From positions 1-64,000 of the forward strand of contig CAYSBW010000004.1 of NCBI GenBank assembly GCA_964429485.1: a DNA stretch of 64,000 nt, read 5' to 3'. The notes beneath the pieces are model-generated. The model had not been told where the DNA came from, did no database searches, and was given only the letters and a program-made list of their open reading frames with translations. Position numbers and translations under genes: made by a program. The DNA is from JAPLKB01 sp964429485 (lineage in GTDB: Bacteria; Desulfobacterota; Syntrophorhabdia; Syntrophorhabdales; Syntrophorhabdaceae). Positions 33,701 through 41,412 of the stretch are shown here, piece by piece; the first letter of the stretch is position 1; each line of letters opens with the position of its first letter.

Positions 33701-34454
33701 AGAGGCTTTCTTTTTTCAATACCTCTCCCTTGATACTGACAACAACAACCTCTGCAGAAATTGTTTTTCCTGAGGCAGTCACGGCCTGACTTATAATTGC
33801 AGGGAGCTTTGAACAACATGGCACTTCCATGATAAGTATTGTCAAATTCTTGATGTCTGTATTTTTAAAAATTTCCGTAAACTTAGCCAGATATTCCTCA
33901 GTGTCATCAAATTTTGGACAACCTATTAAAACTACCTTACCTTTCAAAAAATCGTTGTGAAAAGCAGGGTAAGCAATGGGCGTACAATCTGCAGCAATAA
34001 GAAGTTCAGAATCCTTGAGGAATGCGGCATTAGGAGGCACAAGTTTTATTTGCACAGGCCAGTGCATAAGGGAGGAAACACTGTTCGTCAATAAAGACGG
34101 TTTATTAATAACTTCACAGGGAGATGAAAATATTTGTACTCCGGTGGATGAACAGCCATTTGGTTGTACTTTGATATTATCACCTGATGTGGAGGTCTTA
34201 ACAATTTTTTTACTTTTCAGATAATCTTCAACAGCATTAATGTCAAAATCTTCTGCCTCTCTTTCAACTATCTTCAACGCACCTTCAGGACATTCACCAA
34301 CACATGCAGCAAGTCCATCACAATAATTCTCTGCAACAAGTCTTGCTTTACCGTTTATAAGTTCTATCGCTCCTTCAGCACAAGCCAGAACACACTGGCC
34401 ACAGCCATTGCACAGCTTTTCATTAATTTCAATTATCCTCCGCTTTATTTTCAT
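33699..34454 (-). CDS. Two-[4Fe-4S] ferredoxin domain protein
   Basis: A 251-residue protein. The first 70 residues form a ferredoxin fold with cluster motifs CNGCGQCVLACAEGA and CDGLAACVGECPEGA; the second has the long CX5C spacing typical of this protein group. After a variable linker comes a domain with ADCTPIAYP, VVLIGCPKFDD and MEVPCC, seen in ferredoxins of many strict anaerobes. ATG at 34454 follows AGGAGGG by 6 bases; a longer frame to 34565 exists but is upstream of the promoter. It probably carries low-potential electrons. Transcription is predicted to be FNR-type dependent. Confidence 0.85.
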   Translation of the reverse strand: MKIKRRIIEINEKLCNGCGQCVLACAEGAIELINGKARLVAENYCDGLAACVGECPEGALKIVEREAEDFDINAVEDYLKSKKIVKTSTSGDNIKVQPNGCSSTGVQIFSSPCEVINKPSLLTNSVSSLMHWPVQIKLVPPNAAFLKDSELLIAADCTPIAYPAFHNDFLKGKVVLIGCPKFDDTEEYLAKFTEIFKNTDIKNLTILIMEVPCCSKLPAIISQAVTASGKTISAEVVVVSIKGEVLKKESL

Positions 34455-34502
34455 TCTTAGCCCTCCTGTAATTATAATTGAAACTGTATCACCATAGATA
34501 AT

Positions 34503-34544
34503 ATTATATTGCATATTCGAAAAATAGTCTTTGACCTGAATCAA
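34503..34544 (-). promoter_or_regulatory. CRP/FNR-type site at -41.5 of the ferredoxin promoter
   Basis: On the minus strand a perfect -10 TATAAT lies at 34508-34503, giving a start near 34496. The dyad TTGATTCAGGTCAA (34544-34531; FNR consensus TTGAT-N4-ATCAA, one mismatch) is centred at 34537.5, exactly -41.5, the class II activator position. On the plus strand TTGACC (34531-34536), 16 bases and TAAAAT (34553-34558) could be the promoter of the divergent FAD-dehydrogenase gene, with its -35 inside the dyad. Confidence 0.72.
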
Positions 34545-34689
34545 AGAAGGGCTAAAATATAGCAAAACCTGTCATAAAGGTCAGCCTTATACTATTGCAA
34601 AGCCATTGAAACAACATCTGGGTTTTAACTTGACAACAAATTTAAACAACGGGAAAATAAAAGTGCCATTCATTGGAAGGGAGGTTTCC

Positions 34690-36267
34690 TTGAATCTAAT
34701 AATAAACAGTTTGCGAATACCTGTTGAGAATGATGAAAAAAACCATTATGTAAAAGCTGCTTCACAAGAGCTAAATATAGACAATAAATATGTTAAATTA
34801 GTTAAAATTTTAAATAAATCACTCGATACAAAAAACAGCAAGCAATTTTATTATGAAATCTCGATAGTTGTAGATGTTCCGGATGATTTTGACAACAAAG
34901 AAAACTTCACACCATATACCAACATCATCAAAGAAAAAAAGCAGATAAAAAATATGAAGGAAAGGCCCATAATAGTGGGTTTTGGTCCTGCCGGTATGTT
35001 TGCCGCCCTTGAACTCATTGACTGCAAAATTAAACCGATAATATTTGAAAGAGGTAGAAAAATAGATGAACGCTCCTCTGATATAAGGAAATTTATCAAG
35101 GAAGGGGAGATAGATCCTGAATCAAATATACAGTTTGGTGAAGGCGGGGCAGGATCTTATTCAGACGGAAAATTGTTTTCCAGAATAAACAATTCCTGGT
35201 ATGCAAACAGGGTGCTGGATACTTTTATAAAATTCGGAGCACCTGAAGAAATAGGCTATAGCAGAAAACCCCATCTTGGAACAGATGTTTTACGGAGAAT
35301 AGTTACAAATATCAGGAATTATATTCTTGAGATGGGGGGTAATATACATTATTCCTCGAAAGTTACCAGTTTGGTTATATCAGAAAACAGGGCAACAGGT
35401 GTCATAATAAACAATGAAAAAGAATATCGTTCCTCAGCCATATACCTTGCAGTAGGGCATTCTGCACGTGATACTTTCGAAATGATCCATAAAAAAAATA
35501 TCCATATAGAACAAAAACCAATTTCTATAGGCTTGAGGATAGAACATCCTGTTGAGATCATAAATCTTCTCAGATACGGTAATAAATATAAGGATTTTGA
35601 ACACATAGGGGCTGCAGACTATTCCTTTACATATAATGATCGCAAAATAAAAAGAGGGGTATACACATTTTGTATGTGTCCGGGAGGTGAAATAATAAAT
35701 GCTTCTTCTGAAAAAGACATGTTGGTGGTTAATGGTATGAGCTATTCAAAAAGGTCGTCGCCATTTTCAAATTCAGCGATTGTGGTTACCTGTCATACAG
35801 AAGACTATAAATCAACACATCCTCTTGCTGGAATTGACTTTCAGAGAAATATAGAAAAAAAGGCCTTTAATGCTGGAAATAAAAAATGGAAAGTCCCTGC
35901 ACAAAATTTGATCGACTTTTTGTCAGGTAAAATATCTGAAAACCTGAACAATCATTCCTATAAAATGGGTGCCGTGCCTTGTAAGATGAATGATATTTTC
36001 CCGGAATTTGTAGGTAATATGCTTTTCTCTGCCTTTAATAAATGGAAAGAGAATTATCCTTTATTTGTTTCAGATCATGCAATATTATTGGGAGCTGAAA
36101 CAAGAACTTCTTCCCCTGTAAGGATAAAACGTAACGAACAATATGAATCAATAAATATAAAAAACCTCTACCCTATAGGGGAGGGTTCAGGTTATGCAGG
36201 TGGAATAACAAGCTCTGCCGTTGATGCAATAAAGGCAGTGGAAACAAGCCGCTTTATTCTTAGTTGA
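34690..36267 (+). CDS. FAD-dependent dehydrogenase (COG2509-type)
   Basis: A 525-residue FAD protein of the uncharacterised dehydrogenase group related to Rossmann-fold oxidoreductases. After an N-terminal domain of about 95 residues come the FAD-binding PIIVGFGPAGMFAALEL, the pattern FGEGGAGSYSDGKL, and the C-terminal YPIGEGSGYAGGITSSAVD that completes the flavin site. TTG at 34690 is chosen because GGGAGG lies just upstream and the protein then begins MNLIINSLRIPVEND, as in relatives. An in-frame TTG at 34606 lacks a ribosome site. It is divergent from the ferredoxin gene and could use it as electron donor or acceptor. Confidence 0.87.
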   Translation: MNLIINSLRIPVENDEKNHYVKAASQELNIDNKYVKLVKILNKSLDTKNSKQFYYEISIVVDVPDDFDNKENFTPYTNIIKEKKQIKNMKERPIIVGFGPAGMFAALELIDCKIKPIIFERGRKIDERSSDIRKFIKEGEIDPESNIQFGEGGAGSYSDGKLFSRINNSWYANRVLDTFIKFGAPEEIGYSRKPHLGTDVLRRIVTNIRNYILEMGGNIHYSSKVTSLVISENRATGVIINNEKEYRSSAIYLAVGHSARDTFEMIHKKNIHIEQKPISIGLRIEHPVEIINLLRYGNKYKDFEHIGAADYSFTYNDRKIKRGVYTFCMCPGGEIINASSEKDMLVVNGMSYSKRSSPFSNSAIVVTCHTEDYKSTHPLAGIDFQRNIEKKAFNAGNKKWKVPAQNLIDFLSGKISENLNNHSYKMGAVPCKMNDIFPEFVGNMLFSAFNKWKENYPLFVSDHAILLGAETRTSSPVRIKRNEQYESINIKNLYPIGEGSGYAGGITSSAVDAIKAVETSRFILS

Positions 36268-36636
36268 GTGAATCCATAAGTCATTGCTAAAAACTGTCTG
36301 TTTTTTTATTTGCGTTTTTTGATTTGCATCTCTTGTCTTGAAGCACCACCAATGGGGTGTTTTCAAAAGAAATTCATGTAAGGTCAGGACAACTTTTACT
36401 GTTGAATCTTAATCAAAAATTGCTATAATACATCTGATATATAAAAATTGAACAATTTATGTTCTGATGGCTTCAAAATAATTATTTGTAATTTAGCTTC
36501 TGAACCAGATAGCTATTTAAAAAATAAAATCATAACACAGAATAGCAGCCATTACTGGAAGCAATACGATAAAACATAATATGATTGTCGAAGATCAAAT
36601 CGTTGAATAAGCCTTTAATACTGCAAGGATATCCGG
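36268..36636 (+). promoter_or_regulatory. Intergenic region with the predicted mltG promoter
   Basis: There is no gene in this 369-base spacer. A promoter is seen at TTGAAT (36402-36407), 16 bases, TATAAT (36424-36429) preceded by TGC (extended -10). The predicted start near 36436 leaves a leader of about 200 bases before the mltG ATG, long enough for regulation, but no riboswitch-like structure was recognised. Confidence 0.6.
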
Positions 36637-37641
36637 ATGCCTGCAAAACAACATGTAAATATAGTTCTACTTACAGCAATACTGTTCCTGATAATGCAAA
36701 CCATTATCTTTGGAAGCATTCCCAGAGATACTGACAATGAACCCTTTAATATTGTTATAAAGAACGGTACCGGTTTGCACAAAATAGCTGAACTTTTAAA
36801 AAATGAGGGCATTATATATTCTTCAAGTCTTTTTGTGTTTTATTCTTTTTTTAGCGGAAGCAAGTTGATAGCAGGTGAGTATGAGCTGAAAAAGAATATG
36901 TCTACCTTTGACATTATTAGGAAAATGAAAAAAGGTGAGAGAAATATATATACATTGAAGATTATAGAAGGTTACAATATATACAATACAGGAGAAGCAA
37001 TTCAAAATGCTAAAATTATGGGAAAAGATGAATTCATGGAGCTCGCTACAAATTCTGAATTTCTTAGGCGGTTAAAAATAAATTCCACTTCCCTGGAAGG
37101 TTATCTTTCACCGGATACATATTATTTTAGTAAAGAAAAAGAAGCTGATAAATTTATAGAAAAAATTGTTCAACGAACTTTTAAATTTTTTGAAAAAGAA
37201 GATATACAAAACAGGATGAAAGAACTGAAAATGAATATTCACCAAACACTCACCGTTGCATCTATGATAGAAAAAGAAGCAAAAATAAAAGAGGAAAAAC
37301 CACTGATTTCCGCTGTTTTTCATAACAGACTCAAAACAGGTATGTCTCTTGATTGCGACCCTACCGTCATTTACGGAACAGGCGCATTTTCCAGCCCGAT
37401 AACAAAATCAGACCTGATAACTCCAACCCCCTACAACACATACACATGCAAGGGTTTGCCAAAGGGGCCTATCTGCAATCCAGATAAAAATTCAATTATG
37501 GCAGCACTTTACCCTGCACCGGTAGACTATATTTATTTTGTCTCCAGAAATGACGGTACTCACGTCTTTTCAAAGGACATTGCTACACATAGGCATTTTG
37601 TTAACATATATCAGAGGACTAAAAACACAAAAAAACAGTAA
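36637..37641 (+). CDS. mltG: Endolytic transglycosylase MltG (YceG-like)
   Basis: A 334-residue inner-membrane protein that cuts nascent glycan strands and so terminates peptidoglycan polymerisation. It has one N-terminal membrane helix (residues 8-28), a LysM-like part (IKNGTGLHKIAELLKNEGII), and the YceG catalytic domain with Glu in VASMIEKEAK, HNRLKTGMSLDCDPTVIYG and GPICNPDKNSIMAAL. It is complete. It precedes the thiolase gene by 17 bases, although the functions are unrelated. Confidence 0.93.
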   Translation: MPAKQHVNIVLLTAILFLIMQTIIFGSIPRDTDNEPFNIVIKNGTGLHKIAELLKNEGIIYSSSLFVFYSFFSGSKLIAGEYELKKNMSTFDIIRKMKKGERNIYTLKIIEGYNIYNTGEAIQNAKIMGKDEFMELATNSEFLRRLKINSTSLEGYLSPDTYYFSKEKEADKFIEKIVQRTFKFFEKEDIQNRMKELKMNIHQTLTVASMIEKEAKIKEEKPLISAVFHNRLKTGMSLDCDPTVIYGTGAFSSPITKSDLITPTPYNTYTCKGLPKGPICNPDKNSIMAALYPAPVDYIYFVSRNDGTHVFSKDIATHRHFVNIYQRTKNTKKQ

Positions 37642-37658
37642 AAGAAGGAGGTAAGTTT

Positions 37659-38840
37659 ATGGCAAAAGAAGTAGCAGTTATTGGAGTTGGTCAGAGTTCA
37701 TTTGTCAGAGGCTATGAAGGCTCAATCAGAGAATTGGCCTTTGAAGCTTTCAGGGAAGCAATGCAGGATGCAAATATCACACAGAAAGATATTGCAGCTT
37801 CAATTTTTTGTTCAGCCCCTGAATATGATAAACAAAGATCGCCGGCAGGTGTCCTGGCAGAGTATATGGGACTCATTCCACAGCCGACCTTTTATATTGA
37901 AACTGTTTGCTCATCAAGCAGCAGCGGAGTAAAAGTGGCATACAGTATGATCAAAGCCGGATTGCATGATGTTGTGGCTGTTGTAGGTTTTCAGAAAATG
38001 TCCGAAATAACATCAGCTGAATCACAGGAAAGAATGGGTCGTGGCGCTGATATACAGTGGGAAGCACCTTTCGGCACAATGATGCCGGCCTATTACGCAC
38101 TTTATGCACAGGCCTACATGGCAAAGAACGGTCTAACTCACAATGACCTGAGAGATGTTCGTATCAAATCAGGAACATACGGTCAGACAAATGAAAGAGC
38201 TGTATATCGCAAAGGCGTAAAAGAATCAGACTTCGACCCAAATAACCCGGATGCAAGGATGGCAGGAGCAGTTGCATGGCCTCTGAGAGTTGGGGATGCA
38301 TGTGCCAATGCAGACGGGAGTTCCTGTATAATTCTTGCTAACGCAGAAAAAGCAAAGGCTTTTTCAAAGAAACCTATATGGATACTCGGTATAGGAGCTG
38401 CTTCAGAAGCAGTAAACATGGCTGCAAGACCTGATTTCGCTAAAGGACTAAGCGTCGGCTACGGGGCTGCTGAAGAAGCATACAAAATGGCCGGTTTAAC
38501 AGCAAAAGATATAAAAGTAGCGGAAGTTCACGACTGTTTTACAATAGCAGAAATTATGGCTTATGAAGGGCTTGGCTTCGCACCTATGGGTGAAGGCAAA
38601 CAGCTTATACGTGAAAAAGCAACATATAAAGAAGGGCGCATTCCGGTAAATGTTGACGGCGGGCTCCTTTCAAAGGGACACCCGATTGGTGCAACCGGCG
38701 GATCACAGATACGTACAATTGTTTTACAGTTAAGGGATGAAGCAGGCCCTATGCAGGTACCCGGCAGTCCGGAAATAGGCTTAGTTCATAATGTTGGCGG
38801 CGTTGGACTTTATGGCAACGTTACAATCTTTGGGAGGTGA
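37659..38840 (+). CDS. Thiolase-superfamily protein (SCP2-thiolase / lipid-transfer type)
   Basis: A 393-residue thiolase-fold protein that partners the next gene. The nucleophilic Cys is in ETVCSSSSSG and His in SKGHPIGATG, but the usual second catalytic Cys near the C-terminus is missing: the motif reads HNVGGVGLYGN instead of CxGGG. This is the pattern of SCP2-type thiolases and of archaeal and BbsB-type thiolases that work with a DUF35 zinc-ribbon protein. It probably acts on an acyl-CoA; the substrate is unknown. AGGAGG precedes the ATG. Confidence 0.87.
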   Translation: MAKEVAVIGVGQSSFVRGYEGSIRELAFEAFREAMQDANITQKDIAASIFCSAPEYDKQRSPAGVLAEYMGLIPQPTFYIETVCSSSSSGVKVAYSMIKAGLHDVVAVVGFQKMSEITSAESQERMGRGADIQWEAPFGTMMPAYYALYAQAYMAKNGLTHNDLRDVRIKSGTYGQTNERAVYRKGVKESDFDPNNPDARMAGAVAWPLRVGDACANADGSSCIILANAEKAKAFSKKPIWILGIGAASEAVNMAARPDFAKGLSVGYGAAEEAYKMAGLTAKDIKVAEVHDCFTIAEIMAYEGLGFAPMGEGKQLIREKATYKEGRIPVNVDGGLLSKGHPIGATGGSQIRTIVLQLRDEAGPMQVPGSPEIGLVHNVGGVGLYGNVTIFGR

Positions 38841-38845
38841 TTATA

Positions 38846-39259
38846 ATGGGATTTGAGAAATTCGGAAGAAAAAGTTTTACGGCTGTGACAAAGACAGCAA
38901 AGTTTGTTGATTTGCTGGCAGAAGGAAAGGTTGAAGGTTCAGTATGTAAGCAGTGTGGAGCAAAGTATTTTCCTCCAAGAGCTGATTGTGCTGCATGTCT
39001 GTCAAAAGAAATGGACTGGTTTGAAGTTCCGGCAAAGGGTAAACTTGAAACATTTACGACTGCCTACTATGCACCTTTTGGTTTCGAAAAAGATTGCCCC
39101 TACATCATGGGAGTTGTTGACTTCGGCAATGAATTGAAACTTTTTGCACGTCTTGCCAGTGATATAAAACCTGAGGACGCAAAAGTCGGGATGGATGTAA
39201 CAGTCAGACCTTTAAAATATGACGATGGTCAGTTATCGTTTGAGATTGCAAAAGCATAA
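38846..39259 (+). CDS. DUF35 zinc-ribbon/OB-fold acyl-CoA-associated protein
   Basis: A 137-residue protein with a zinc ribbon (VCKQCGAKYFPPRADCAAC, four Cys) followed by an OB fold (FEVPAKGKLETFTTAYYAPF). DUF35 proteins form tight complexes with thiolase-like enzymes, as in BbsAB of toluene degradation and the archaeal thiolase/HMG-CoA synthase complex, and stabilise CoA channelling. ATG at 38846 has GGAGG 8 bases upstream; the earlier GTG lies inside that site. It is 5 bases after the thiolase stop. Confidence 0.9.
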   Translation: MGFEKFGRKSFTAVTKTAKFVDLLAEGKVEGSVCKQCGAKYFPPRADCAACLSKEMDWFEVPAKGKLETFTTAYYAPFGFEKDCPYIMGVVDFGNELKLFARLASDIKPEDAKVGMDVTVRPLKYDDGQLSFEIAKA

Positions 39260-39307
39260 GCTATTTATTTTACCTATATCCTGATATTGATGTTCTCTCT
39301 TATTAAG

Positions 39308-39359
39308 GATAAAAAAGAAACTTAGCAAAGGGGCTGTCTTTAGGCAGCCCCTTTGCTAA
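39308..39359 (-). terminator. Strong hairpin terminator between convergent genes
   Basis: A 15-bp perfect stem, TTAGCAAAGGGGCTG / CAGCCCCTTTGCTAA (39322-39336 and 39345-39359), has an 8-base loop. A U-rich run follows it on the minus strand (complement of the A-rich 39309-39320), so it ends the coiled-coil protein gene; on the plus strand no U run follows, and it may act only as a structural barrier for the DUF35 transcript. Confidence 0.72.
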
Positions 39360-39480
39360 AACAATAATGTTTTTCATTAGTTAATAATTAAACTTGTTTA
39401 ATAAATCATCCAGGATATGTCATTCCTATCATCGATATTATTTCATAACAGATAGAAAATTATTTCTTGCTGATCTCTTC

Positions 39481-39837
39481 CTACAAGGTCTGGCTGATAT
39501 TGCTGTCCTTGTCTGATTGCTCATTTTTCTGTATTTCATCAATTTCGTCTTCTATGTCCCTTATCTCTAAACTCAATCTCGTTACTGTATGCATCCTTTC
39601 ACTCAAATAAAGATCATCTTTATTCAGTATTTTTCCTGCAGAAAGTTCGCTATAAACATATTCGCCCATTTCTGTATATAGTTTCTGAATATTTCTCTGT
39701 AGCTTAGCAATATCAACATACTTTTTTTTACCTATTTTTGCCTGTTTTTCAACATTAAAGGCCAAATCCTGGGCTGTTTCCTTGAGAGTTCTTAATCCTT
39801 CTTCAGTCTTTTTCTTCAGTTCATCAATTAAAGCCAT
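39481..39837 (-). CDS. Hypothetical coiled-coil protein
   Basis: A 118-residue soluble protein, almost entirely helical with heptad-like spacing (ELKKKTEEGLRTLKETAQDL, and IRDIEDEIDEIQKNEQ). No signal or membrane segment. The middle section NIQKLYTEMGEYVYSELSAG resembles small coiled-coil proteins found beside zinc-ribbon or stress genes, but I cannot name a family. No operon partner is apparent. Confidence 0.65.
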   Translation of the reverse strand: MALIDELKKKTEEGLRTLKETAQDLAFNVEKQAKIGKKKYVDIAKLQRNIQKLYTEMGEYVYSELSAGKILNKDDLYLSERMHTVTRLSLEIRDIEDEIDEIQKNEQSDKDSNISQTL

Positions 39838-39980
39838 CTTTTTCCCCTTTCCTTGTTTTTAAAGGCATGGATATGCATTGTTAAAGGTACAAATTCATTA
39901 CATTCATCCCTCTTCTTATCTCAGACAGCATAACTATCATGTTACAGTGATAAATAGTATAGCTTCAGCTTTTATAATTT

Positions 39981-41195
39981 TCAAGAAACATTGGGTTGTC
40001 CACCTTTTACTGTTACCATAATGGCAAAACCAATGATAAAAAATAGAGCCACTGAAAGCACGGCAGGTCTCTGGTTCCCTGAAACTGATGAAATATAGCC
40101 AAAAATGAGGGGTCCCATAATTGCCGATGATTTGCCAACGAGACTAAAAACACCAAAATATTCGGATTCTTTACCAGGTAACACAAATTGAGTATAAAAA
40201 GCCCTTGTCGCAGCTTGTATCGTGCCAAGTCCAAGACCGGCAATGAAAGCAATTATTGTGAATATTAACTTTACATGCACAAAAAATATGGATATTGAAA
40301 CAGCTATCCACAAAACAAGGGAGAAGAGAATAACCTTTTTAGGACCTTGATAATCAATACAACGTGCCATCAAAAAAACACCTGTAAGTGCTGCAATCTG
40401 TACTATCAGGTACGTATATATCAACTCTTCTGCTTTAAAACCAAGAGTCGTTGCTGCAAAAATACTTGAGAATACTACAACAGTGTTCACTCCGTCTTCA
40501 TATATAAGATAGGCTATCAAAAATCTTCTCTGATTTTTGTTCATCCACATCTTCTTCAATTGCCCCCATGTATGAATAAACCCTTTTCCGGCTGAGGACA
40601 AAACCCCGGTAACACGTCTCGGGTCTGCAGGGAGAAAGATAAAAGCTGGTAAAGAAAATACAGTAAAAAACAAAGCTACCATTGCCCATACCGCATTTAT
40701 CATATTGCACTGAACAAAATAAAGTGCAATAAATAGTGAAAATATTGAGCCGGCATATCCTGTTCCAAAACCCCAGGCAGAAACCCTGCCCTGATGTGTA
40801 GAGCGGGCAATTTCAGGAAGAAAGGAATTATAGAAAACAAGACCACCTTCTATCCCCATGTTGGCAAACACAATAAGAATAAAACCCTTTAAAACCATGC
40901 CCTCCCTGAGAAATGAAAAAGAAGCGACGGCACAGATACACATGAATGTAAGACAAAAAAGCATTTTTTTCCGTATCTTTGCATAATCGGAAATACCTCC
41001 AAGAAAAGGAGACATCACAGCAACAATAGCCATACTCAAGGATATTGCTCTTCCCCACCACAGGTCACCCATGCCTGCAGCATTACCTACAATTACATTT
41101 GCATAATAAACAGGAAATATTGTGGCTGCGATAACAGAAGAATAGCTCGAATTTGCAAAATCAAAAAAGCACCAGGAAAGTATCTGTTTATTCAT
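39981..41195 (-). CDS. MFS transporter, UMF1/Atg22-like family
   Basis: A 404-residue transporter with about 12 membrane helices. The N-terminal ILSWCFFDFANSSYSSVI motif is diagnostic of the UMF1/Atg22-like group of the major facilitator superfamily. The central loop links two six-helix halves. Members have been linked to amino-acid or sugar export; the substrate here is unknown. ATG at 41195 is preferred; a GTG at 41210 is also in frame. Divergent from the histidine kinase operon, whose sigma-54 site lies in the shared spacer. Confidence 0.85.
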   Translation of the reverse strand: MNKQILSWCFFDFANSSYSSVIAATIFPVYYANVIVGNAAGMGDLWWGRAISLSMAIVAVMSPFLGGISDYAKIRKKMLFCLTFMCICAVASFSFLREGMVLKGFILIVFANMGIEGGLVFYNSFLPEIARSTHQGRVSAWGFGTGYAGSIFSLFIALYFVQCNMINAVWAMVALFFTVFSLPAFIFLPADPRRVTGVLSSAGKGFIHTWGQLKKMWMNKNQRRFLIAYLIYEDGVNTVVVFSSIFAATTLGFKAEELIYTYLIVQIAALTGVFLMARCIDYQGPKKVILFSLVLWIAVSISIFFVHVKLIFTIIAFIAGLGLGTIQAATRAFYTQFVLPGKESEYFGVFSLVGKSSAIMGPLIFGYISSVSGNQRPAVLSVALFFIIGFAIMVTVKGGQPNVS

Positions 41196-41343
41196 AGAAT
41201 ATTCAACCACTCAAATAATAAACTGTTTTCCAAGGAATATCCGGAAAAAAATAATATACGGGTAAAACTATATTTTGATTTATTTAACCCGAACTTGTTA
41301 TCAGGCTTCTCACATTTGTTTTTTGTTAATTCATCGCTTTTCA

Positions 41344-41359
41344 TGGCACTTATTTTGCT
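41344..41359 (+). promoter_or_regulatory. Sigma-54 (-24/-12) promoter of the two-component operon
   Basis: TGGCAC-N5-TTGCT, with GG at 41345-41346 and GC at 41357-41358 exactly 10 bases apart, matches the sigma-54 consensus. The predicted start is about 41370. IHF, encoded at 7243, is a likely helper. No activator dyad like the pair near 44.5 kb was found immediately upstream. Confidence 0.75.
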
Positions 41360-41412
41360 ATATTATTAAGAATACGCATCATAAACAAAGGAATAGCTTC
41401 AAGGAGACAATT

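Noticed and set aside
34606..34689. N-terminal extension of the FAD dehydrogenase from TTG 34606
   Set aside because: No ribosome site and no family resemblance; TTG 34690 has GGGAGG and a family-like N-terminus.
41275..41412. TTG 41275 as the kinase start
   Set aside because: No ribosome site and located upstream of the predicted sigma-54 transcript start; kept only as a fallback.
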